Shown here piece by piece: positions 1 to 9,350 of a stretch of 64,000 nt of DNA; position 1 is the first letter of the stretch, and each line of letters begins with the position of its first letter. Both the position numbers and the translations under genes were made by a program. The notes under the pieces were generated by a model that was given only the letters and a program-made list of their open reading frames with translations, made no database searches and had not been told where the DNA came from. The DNA is from Anthopleura xanthogrammica (lineage: Eukaryota; Cnidaria; Anthozoa; Actiniaria; Actiniidae), in assembly GCA_964019055.1 (NCBI GenBank), contig OZ025217.1, positions 9,049,966 to 9,113,965 of the forward strand, read 5' to 3'.

Positions 1-111
1 AAAGCTTTAGGGTTTAGGCTTTTTTCAGCGACAACGTTAATTTAAGTAGCTATACATTGATATAATTATCGTCTTTGGGCAAAATGACTAGTTTATTGCT
101 GAATCGCAAAG

Positions 112-255
<144 letters not shown>

Positions 256-659
256 CTGCACACTGCCCTAAAGATTCTAGAACAAGCTTTGCCGCTAATC
301 AATATATTTAAAGATAGTTTTATAAGATAGAGACAAAATAGAGACAATGCAACGTAATATGACTAGCAGAAACTATAAGCCTAAAAATATCATAAAAATA
401 ACCGAAAAATACTTTTTTTTATCTCGGATATTGAGTTCTAAAGAAAAAGCAGCCGGGCGCCCGAATTTTTTTCTAGAGAAATCGGCTTAGAATGCACGCC
501 TCCCTGTGAAAGAGATTAGAAATGATAAATATATTTTTTGTCATTTTCGTGAAAATATCCATCCTTTAGGCTTACGGAGGTTACATATTATAAAGTAGCC
601 ATCCAGAGTATTGAAAAAACACTTATCGACGAAAAAACAACAACATTTGTATAACAGTT

Positions 660-870
660 CAAATTTAGCCTCGGTTGAACGTGTCGGAATTTCGTATATC
701 CTGTACCAAAACTCATCCGTCTAAAGATCATATCTTGTTTGAATGAGGCGGTGTCTGTGATAAAGAGCGCCGCTTCAAGACATTGTTGAAATTGTTTTAG
801 GTATGGGGGAAAAATTGGAGCATTTAAGACACATTGAGACTTTTTGGGAGTAGCTTGCTAAGCAATAAAG

Positions 871-902
<32 letters not shown>

Positions 903-905
903 TTT
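660..905 (+). mobile_element. Degenerate 3' end of a LINE
   Basis: One frame reads KDHILFE and then breaks with several stops. This resembles the C-terminal His/Cys motif of non-LTR retrotransposon ORF2 proteins. The segment ends in AATAAAG followed by a TTATCATTATCATT tail, the same kind of terminus as the better preserved LINEs at 17781-20597 and 29735-31118. I read it as a dead 5'-truncated copy. The protein match is weak; the tail is the better evidence. Confidence 0.45.
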
Positions 906-2766
906 ATCATAAATTGGATATAGTACTCTTAGAAAGCAATATTTCTAGCTCATTCCATTTTGAGCGGTTGTGTTTGTCGGTGCTTTTTTTTGAAAAATAC
1001 TTTAAAAACACTCAAATACACAAGGACCATGGCCCCAAAATAACTAGCCCATACCAAAAACTGTCGATGTTTGAACATCTATCTAAGTTACTATGGTATC
1101 ATGACCTTAGAAAACATTCCCCTGAAACTGTTGAAATGTGAAAAAATTCCCAAACCCATAATTCTTATGCGTTGATGGTTCACACCTTTGAGATAGGACT
1201 GGTGAACCATACACGCTTCGTGGGAACTTCAGAGAAAAACAGAAGTAAGTTTAGAAACACAAGGCGTGTTCAAGTTTTATCTTGTTCTGGAGTGCTCTAC
1301 AGCTGCTGCAAGTGTGATTTTATCACAGACAAAGAAGCAAGCCGCTTTTTTTATGAATATTGCTTTTGAAATGTGTATATGATATATATTGCTTTTATGA
1401 AATATAATTTCTTTTTGTGATTTTTTCTGTCATCTGTTCAATCACTAATGGGAACCAGGAAATGAACGCGTGCTTTATATCTTTAGTGTCTTTTTGAAAA
1501 TATATTTAGATATATAGATGATTGATAAGATTGCTTGCATATCTCATCTTTCTTTTGTTAAAAGATTAAGTGATAGATTAATCGAGATTCGTTGTATACC
1601 CGATAGTCCATTGTTTTTCCTTCTCTTTCTGGATTTTTCCAAGTCTAAAGAAAAATTAAATTTGTCAAACAATTATTTTATTCATTGAGCAACATTCATT
1701 GAGCAATATTCATTAAAAAAAAAAACAAAAAAAAAACAATAGTAATAATCATTAATCAATTCATTTTAGAAAAATTCATTTCAAAAAACAAAAAAACAAT
1801 AATAATAATAATAATCAATTCATATTAGGCTTGATAATGACGTTAAGCAAACGTCGAAACGTCGTCTTTTATTAAAATGTTTTTAAAAAAAGTTTTCTAT
1901 CGCTAAATTTTTTATTGAAATTATATGGTAAGCCACTATTAATTCGAATAATAATAATAACAAAAAAACAACCACAAAACAACAAAAAAAAAATGCTTTT
2001 TTGTAAGACAGAAATTTAACTGCTTGTATGTGCAATACCTTTTCCCTCCTTTATGGATCAATAATGGTACAAAGCCGTGTGGTGAATCCATTCAGGGCAT
2101 TTTTAGGCTGGTTTTTCTCATACAACCAATATACATAACTTCCTTTAGATCGAGGGAGGGGAGGGCTGGGGATTTTAATAGCCAATGAAGCTCTCTCTCT
2201 CCAACTCATAGATTACTGGTACACAATTAGTTAAATAGAACATGGCATATGATATATTCTTGGGGTGCATGTTACGTCACTGGCCGCCATCTTGGTTTAC
2301 TAAAGCATTAATTGTTAATTTTTTTTTTGTTATATTAACCAATCAAATAATCATTATTATTTATATCTCAAGGGTTTTAAGAGTCATGTGCTTGCAACTA
2401 AAGAATATAGAATTGAGTGAATTGTTCTCGATTAAGATGCTTTGACAACTGGCGAATTCGAAACATATTTACAAAACAAAGCCTAATTTTAGAATAGTAT
2501 TATAGATGTTTCCTAGATGTTTATAACGTCACTTCGATTGGCTCTTTGCCTCGCTTTAGCGTACTTGCATGAAAGCATGTTCCAATGGTAGCGCACCTAT
2601 ATCTATTGTATTGTATCCACGGTATCGTATATCTATGGTAATATGTATCCATGGTGATTTGTATCCATGGTAACTTGTATCCATGGTTTGTTGCATGAAA
2701 GTGTATGTCCTAAGAAAAATGTAAACACTTATTTGGAGTATTAAAGTTTTGTCACCTTTTTTCCAG
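906..2766. other. No gene seen; upstream intron or flank of the TRPM2-like gene
   Basis: AT-rich DNA with A-runs and (AAT)n near 1690-1820 and 1925-1990. Small open frames at 914-1141, 1172-1369 and 2242-2445 show no recognisable domain or protein-like composition. No TRPM pore or TRP-helix exon is visible, so the 5' half of the channel gene lies left of the window. 2581-2700 carries short diverged repeats around TATCCATGGT. Confidence 0.6.
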
Positions 2767-5700
2767 AGTTGTTTTTGACCAAAGATGAACTCAACAAGTT
2801 AATGCTTTTTGAAGAACAATGCACTGAGAGTTACTTGCAGAAAAAGGCTAAGGTGTTAAGCGCTACCCAGGAAGAGCGAGTCAAGGGAATATCAGACAGG
2901 TAAGGATAACGTTGTATGAAGCTGTCTCTACTCTTGATCTGCAACAAATATTTTTTTTGCGCACGGAGTGGTAATGCGAGCAACATTTTCATTACAAATT
3001 GCTTGGAAACAATGTTGCGCGAAAAATTGCACGATTTTGTAGCTCATATAACCGCACCTTGGAAGAATTGAGAACAAAAGAAAGATTTCAACATCTCGTT
3101 TTAATCCAACTATGCGCCTTGTCGTAGTGAGTGGCACCATTCAGGATGCGCCGCGTTCATAATCACTTTGTCACTTGTGTCGTTCTTAGAAACCTCCAGC
3201 AGGGACCACTACCTATCGGTACGTTCACGTTACTTTTTTCAACAATCCTCATATATCTTTAATTCTACCTTTCAGGGTTGACTCGAATGCGTTTCACCTT
3301 GACAAAATATCTAAAGTAGTTCATTCTCTGGAAGATCGACACATTAAACTAGAAGAATACACTTTGCAGATACTAGACGTCGTGGGACATCTACAGTTAA
3401 TGTTTCCGCAGACCGTGACCGTACACGTTGAAGAAGCGCACGACTCAGACGGTAATGAGGACGATGATACGAGTGGACATAACTTAGAGGGTGCTGGATA
3501 CGATAGGTACATTATCCAAGATGATCGTACAGGCACTGTTTTGAATCGTATGGTCAGTATGCCTGCCTATATGCACCAGCAAGTCCCTTCTCCGCGATCA
3601 AGTCCCCGAATGTACTTTAGGAACAAGTTGCCCTTGACCAATCCTTATCAATATCGCAAACAATTCAATACTGGTAGAAGCAGCGTTAAAAATGCCATTC
3701 AGAAATTCCGTAGTAATACCCTACCGAGGAAAATACCAAAGTCAGAAAACATTCTCCCAGAAACAAAGAAAGAAGATGATCAGAAAGATGGTTACTCTGC
3801 TACAACAAGGGGAGGATCAAATCTTAGTCAAAAACGAGCTGAAAGTTTGGACACACCTAATGAACTTAAAGGTAAAGACCTCATCTATGGGCTTTCTTTC
3901 GTTTATAGACCGGCCACCTGTCATTCCCTTGAGTAACATTTCTTTGTTTATAAGTAAGGTTAGAATAGATACATTAAAGTAACAACCCAAGGATGCAACC
4001 CAAACTAAGATCGTTAGTATAAGCCAGTTCACAGTTTAAGAATCGTTTTCAGTGCGCATGCGATTTTATCCCGAATTTCTAACTTTTTTTTTAATTAAAG
4101 ACAAAAGAAGTTTTAAACAAAAGAAGGTGAGAAATTCGGGATAAAATCGCATGCGCACTGAAAACGATTCTTAAACTGTGAACTGGCTTATTAAGATAAT
4201 GATACGTGGTCAAGAATGGGAAACCATTACACCCGGCCCACTGGGTGGTTTTGGTCTACAAGGTCCTACAAGTCTACTGTTCTAAAAACCTTTCAAGCTT
4301 GGTCCTAATGTTTTGCTTATTTCAGACTACGTGTCATTCATTCCCTTGATAATCATTTCCTTGCATGTTTACATGCCAATAAAACGAAGAATGCTATTCT
4401 CAAAGGAATGACACGTACTAGTCTGAAATGCGCAAAACAAACACCCAAGCTAAGGAGGTATATTATTGTTATTGTTATTTATGTTAAAAAAAACTTTATG
4501 ATTTTAAGTTTGTTTCACATCCATACTTAAATATCACTTTAATAAAGCCTTGCCAATAAACAATAAGAAAGGGAGAAAACACGCCGTAGAAAGGTCTTAT
4601 ATTACAAGGGTCTAAAAAATCGCTGACAAATATCTAAACAAAAGAAACTTATTATCTTAATATTTTCCAGTTTTAAAACTTTTATGCAGCATTCGTCCAA
4701 GATAAAGCATCTTTTTTTGTTTTCAGTGCCACAAAGACCTGTTCGTCCTCGTTCAAGCAGCACGCCTTCATCTTTCCATAATCCTACTGAATACGACGAT
4801 ATATCACGTGATCATGATCTACATATCAGAGCGAGGCAGTCACCTTATCCTAACTCTGAGCTTCATCGCTACCCAGTACCTGACTTCCTCGTTGATTGGC
4901 AGGTAAGAAAGGATTCTCTTTCATTCGTTTGATTGTTTGCTTTTTGTTTTTCTGTTGAGTGAAAGTTTGCCAATAGGCCTAATGAATTTGTTTATATTAT
5001 ACTTATAAGCTATTATATTTTTATTCTTAGATGCCATTTCCTGGATATTTCCCTGTCAATCACTCGGATCCCTCTGTTAGTGTCAGCCTTGACTGGGCTG
5101 ATGTCGATATATCACAGTGAGTAACCTCCTACATTATATATTTTTGTTTGTACTTTATACAAATATGAGGAAACTGGGCGGTAGTGATATCCCATAAACA
5201 AGGGACCTCCCCAAGCGACCACGGAGATCGGGGGCTTTAGCGGCTTCCCACCTTTATCTTATATCCATTAATCCCCCTCCCCCTACCCCTCCCCTCCCCC
5301 TCATCCCCCTCCCCCTCTTCCTGCCCCATACATACACACACTTGTAAGGGTACTCCGTAAATATTTGTGATCAAAGGGAAAGTACATTCTCAAAAATACT
5401 TTGTTTTCAAGTCCCTTATTCCAAGATGTACAATTGAAGTTCAATACTGTGGATAATGGCGTAGACAGGAGAAGCCACATTGGACTTTACGATCTGTTTG
5501 ATGGAATACCAAGGTAAGTAGTTTTTCTTATCTTATTAAAGTCAAACATATTAAAATAGACCCCTTGCACGTGACATCAGGGCAGCTCAATAGGCAATGT
5601 GCATTAACGCTCCCAAAGCACTCTGGGAAACTGAGTCCTGCAAAAATAGAACAGATATCAGAATCAAAAAAGATATCAGAAAAAAGTATTTTGTTAATTT

Positions 5701-8493
5701 TTTTTCTATTGAAATACTTACATTTCCATAGAAAACGTCAAAGGAAAAATCTCCGTGGTGTCAAGAAAATTTGAATTTAAAAATGTATTCGGATTTAACA
5801 CTTCAGGGTTAACGCAGAGCCTTACAAGTTTTGCAACGTACTTGATAAGGCAACTGATAGATCGAACTAGAATATTAAGATAATTTATAGAGGGTCAGTC
5901 TCGTGGTCAGATCCAATTTAAAGAAATGGTCAGTCCCGCAACTCGTGTTTTGATGTTATAAATGTAATAAATGAAACATCCATTCTCCTCTCCGTAACCA
6001 CCTATTCATTTATACATTTGTCCGTTCGTCCGTCGGTCCGTTCGTCTGTCTATAATTTGTCTGTCTGTCTGGACAAGAAATTGCAAAACAAAAAGGAAAG
6101 AAATGAGAGGGAGAAAAATTGATGTTGTTATCTATCTGCTCCGATATATTTTATACTTGAATTATTTGTGTGTTTCATGAAAACCTTCGTTGTCTTTACC
6201 ACAGGAATCCCATGGGAAGAACAGGCCTTGGTGGCCGAGGACTTTTTGGGAGATGGGGACCGAATCATGCCGCTGATCCAATCGTAACGAGGTATAAATT
6301 TAATGTGACATAACATGTGACGTACTGGACAATCAGTACACTCGATGATGCATGCATTTAAAAGACACTTTCATCTTTTATCCAATGATGCGCGCGGCCT
6401 GTTATAGACCACTTTCAAAATAATCTTGGAAACGATGCTAACAGGAAAATGCAAAAGAAACGGCCAAATTTATTTGCTTTATTTCGAATCAATAAAAAAA
6501 GTTACGACAGATTGCTATGCATGCAGTGTAAAATGGTTTTGTTATTATCTTAGGTGGATGAAAAACGAGGAAGATGAATTTTTCCAACGCGCCGGCAAGC
6601 GTGTTCTGGAGTTCGTTGCCATTCAGCGATGTGACTGTAAAGAGTGGGCAATACCTGGCGTAAGTATCTCTCCTCAATCGGGAACATTCGAAATTTCAGA
6701 CCACGAGAGGTGCTGTTTAAATAAACTATACCACATTTGCTACTTGTGTGTGTTTCTAGGGAATGGTTGAAGTTGGCGAAACAATAAGTGAAACGCTTAA
6801 GAGAGAGTTCTGCGAAGAAGCACTGTCTTCCATCGAGGACACCGTAGAAGAAAGAAAGGAAAAATGTGCTCGAATAAAACAGTTTTTTGCAAATGGGATC
6901 GAGGTAAGAAAGTGTCATAAATCAAACAATCAATCAAATCAATCAGTCCACTTCTACAAACCCGTAAACCCGCCAACCAACTAGCCAACCAGCCAACCAG
7001 CCAACCATCCAACCAACTAATCAACCAACCAACCAACCAACCAACCAACCAACTAACCAACCAACTAACCAACCAACCAACCAACCAACCAACCAAACAA
7101 CCAACCAACCAACCAACCAACCAACCAACCAACCAACCAACCAACCAACCAACCAACCAACCAACCAACCAACCAACCAACCAACCAACCAACCAACCAA
7201 CCAACCAACCAACCAACCAACCAACCAACCAACCAACCAACCAACCTACCAACCAACCTACCAACCAACCAACCAACCAAATAACCAACTAACCAACCAA
7301 CCAACCAATCAACCAATCAACCAATCAACCAATCAACCAATCAACCAACCAACCAACCAACCAACCAACCAACAAATCAACCATACGACCAACCTACCTA
7401 GTAACTTAGCGACAATAAACCAGCCGCTAGTCATCCAAATATTGGGGTTACATTTTCCGCCATAGCGTCAATAGCAAAACTAGTGTTTTTATCGATGCGA
7501 TTTCGACGCCATTGGTTTATTGCAGAGCCAATTTTAAAAAAGGCGATAAGTTTCAGGCACGATATCTTCGGTTAGTAGTACGACAGCACTTAAAAGGTAT
7601 AAAGCTTAAAGATGGAATTCTCTAACGACAGAGCCTGTTCTTCTTGTAGATTTATAAAGGCTACGTTGATGATCCACGAAACACTGACAACTCTTGGATG
7701 GAAACTGTTGCTATCAACTTTCACGATGAGACTGGAGACATTTTGAACAACATCCAACTTAAGGTAGCTCTCCTTTAATAAACTACTTCTACCGAAATAG
7801 CTTATGGGTGACATGGCTGTAGTGTATTCGCCTCTCACCTCTGGGGTCTCGGGTTCAATTCCTGGACTCGGCATCACATGTGAGTAGAGTTTGTTGGGTC
7901 TCTCCCTTGATTTGAGGCTTTTTCCATCATGGTTCTCAGTTTTTTCCTTCTCAGAACTCAATATGCTAAACTCATATTCGATCTGTGAGTTGATTAGCCG
8001 TGCCATGACTTTGATGAGCTCATAGTTTGTTGCATTCAAGATTTGACAAAAATTAGTTTTGGTCCCGATTCAACCTCCTGCCCCCTCCCCATCCCCTCTC
8101 ACCAGACACAAAATCAAAGGGAAATGCTCTTTCTTGGTGTTGCAGACACCTGAGACATGAACACAATAAAACAAAAGCCAAGAAAAACGAACTTATTTTA
8201 AAAAACAAAATAATACCCTGCTATGCAATACAAAGAACCCTGACCTTCCTGCAACACCAAGAAAGACCCAAGGAAAAACAAAACGACCAAAAACTGTAGC
8301 GTTTGCGTTTTTCAGACATCTGAGTACAGAAGTTCAATTTGAATTCAGTTCTTTTACGGCCTTTTGCTTTCTTTAGGCAGGAGACGACGCCTGCAATGTT
8401 CGATGGCAAGAGGTCAGCAGTTATGGCAAGCTGTATGCTAATCACTTGCACATGTTAGATCTGGTCGCTAGGCATCATGGGGCATATTTTTGA
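2767..8493 (+). CDS. TRPM2: TRPM2-like cation channel, C-terminal half with NUDT9-homology domain (5' partial)
   Basis: Ten exons: 2767-2899, 3276-3871, 4727-4902, 5031-5116, 5412-5513, 6205-6291, 6554-6659, 6760-6903, 7650-7763 and 8377-8493 (TGA). All are bounded by AG/GT and phase is kept at every junction, giving 552 residues plus stop. Residues 1-100 contain the post-channel coiled coil ([18 protein letters not shown]). Residues 100-275 are an acidic then basic, probably disordered linker. From about 277 ([15 protein letters not shown]) to the end is a NUDT9-homology domain, including [12 protein letters not shown] and [13 protein letters not shown]. The Nudix box lies at residues 429-449 and fits GX5EX7REXXEE, with REFCEE intact. 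In the family this domain binds ADP-ribose and gates a Ca2+-permeable plasma-membrane channel. Vertebrate TRPM2 has lost the catalytic REXXEE; here it is present, so ADP-ribose hydrolysis is plausible (inference). Pore and N-terminal exons are outside the window. Confidence 0.93.
4019..4191. mobile_element. Foldback MITE, family A, copy 1 (TRPM2 intron)
   Basis: A near-perfect palindrome of 173 bp beginning ATAAGCCAGTTC and ending GAACTGGCTTAT. The arms are about 75 bp and include GCGCATGCGATTTTATCCC. It has no coding capacity. Copies at 12659-12823 and 26707-26802 define the family. Confidence 0.9.
4311..4439. mobile_element. Short inverted-repeat element in TRPM2 intron
   Basis: Inverted termini TTTCAGACTA / TAGTCTGAAA continue inward as CGTGTCATTC / GAATGACACG, with a short unpaired centre. 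It is a MITE-like element in the same intron as family A copy 1. No second copy was seen in the window. Confidence 0.7.
5557..5592 (+). mobile_element. MITE family B, 5' end only
   Basis: Starts ATAGACCCCTTGCACGTGAC and matches the termini of the full copies at 8871-9006 and 10162-10301. Similarity stops after about 36 bp. It lies in a TRPM2 intron. Confidence 0.6.
6969..7374. repeat. (CCAA)n microsatellite in TRPM2 intron
   Basis: About 400 bp of CCAA units with interspersed CTAA, CCTA and TCAA variants toward both ends and a purer core at 7085-7245. The intron is 6904-7649, between the Nudix-box exon and the next NUDT9H exon. Trp-Leu-Val-Gly open frames on the minus strand are artefacts. 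Confidence 0.97.
7800..8039 (+). mobile_element. tRNA-derived SINE (TRPM2 intron)
   Basis: The head carries Pol III promoter blocks: an A-box-like TGGCTGTAGTG near 7814 and a B-box GGTTCAATTCC near 7852. A pyrimidine-rich body follows. The head resembles the element at 45899-46165. It is inserted in the sense direction in the intron 7764-8376. Boundaries are approximate. Confidence 0.65.
8124..8275. mobile_element. Inverted-repeat element (TRPM2 intron)
   Basis: TTTCTTGGTGTTGCAG near 8130 pairs with CTGCAACACCAAGAAAG near 8250, with about 100 bp of A-rich loop. It is probably a MITE relic. No second copy was seen in the window. Confidence 0.5.
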
Positions 8494-8870
8494 TTGACAG
8501 CTTCACTCACTGAAAATCATTTACTGAACATGAACCCCGCCGTCATGCAGCAACATTTCAAAATATATTGGATATAGTGAGAACATTTTTTGAGGAAAGA
8601 AAACGAGAAAAATCAATAAGTGAAGTATAAATTAACAGTAAAATATGAAATTAAAATTCATCAGCCTAATTTCAGGTTGAACTTAATTTGACATTAATTC
8701 CTAGTGAAAAAAACTGATAATAGAGCCTTTATGTTAAAACTAGTGTCTTGGCAGAGTATCGGCAACTTTTTCGAGAATTTGAAAGCAACCATAGCTTCAA
8801 TGAATTTTGGCACCTTATCATACATGACAATTTGGCGACACTATTTTTTGGAAAAATCAGTGTCGCGAAA

Positions 8871-9006
8871 ATAGACCCCTTGCAGCACGTCGTAATGCAT
8901 TTCAATTTGGAAGACAAAACAATAGGTTCCAATTCTCAGGAAATCGAAATTTTTTTGTTTTGTCCTCCAAATTGAGCTGCTCTGACGTCACGTGCAAGAG
9001 GTCTAT
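8871..9006. mobile_element. MITE family B, complete copy with CRE/E-box motif
   Basis: Starts ATAGACCCCTTGCA and ends TGCAAGAGGTCTAT. Inner arms pair through GACAAAACAATAGG and its near complement. Near the right end TGACGTCA (8983-8990) overlaps CACGTG (8989-8994), that is, a CRE fused to an E-box. The copy at 10162-10301 has decayed at this site. Confidence 0.75.
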
Positions 9007-9317
9007 ATGACCTTCAGTTTCTGGGAAAACAAAAAGAATCGATGTCCCATGTTAAAAAGCAGGGATAAAAGATGTTACACCAAGTAACTAATAGAATTTT
9101 TTTATTTTTGTTGTTACTATTAGGCATTGTATTTGAAAACAAACACGAATGATGTATTCAATGAAATCGCGAAAGTAAAGTGATTAAGAATAGGATTTTA
9201 GTGCAAAACCGCGAAATTTAAGTGTCGCGAAATATGCGACCTCCGAAATCGCGAAATTTTAAAAGTGTCGTGAAAATTTCATGTAATAAGGTAGGTTTGT
9301 TTCCATACCTTGAAAAT

Positions 9318-9323
9318 TTTATT
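9318..9323 (-). promoter_or_regulatory. Poly(A) signal of cyclophilin copy 1
   Basis: AATAAA on the minus strand, 28 bp past the stop codon at 9351-9353. Confidence 0.55.
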
Positions 9324-9350
9324 TCTAAATAAGTAAAAATAGTGCCATAT

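Larger units (their letters stand above)
8494..9350. other. Convergent intergenic region between TRPM2-like and cyclophilin copy 1
   Basis: 3' flanks of two convergent genes. It holds MITE family B copy 1 (8871-9006) and, at 9180-9270, short repeats of CGCGAAATTT and AAGTGTCGCGAAA. No coding exon was recognised; the open frames at 8748-8975 and 8729-8932 overlap the MITE. Confidence 0.6.

Noticed and set aside
914..1369. Two small plus-strand ORFs as TRPM2 upstream exons
   Set aside because: The translations show no TRPM transmembrane, pore or TRP-helix sequence and lack suitable splice borders.
6797..7316. Minus-strand ORFs of Trp-Leu-Val-Gly repeats
   Set aside because: They are the reverse complement of the (CCAA)n array in a TRPM2 intron.
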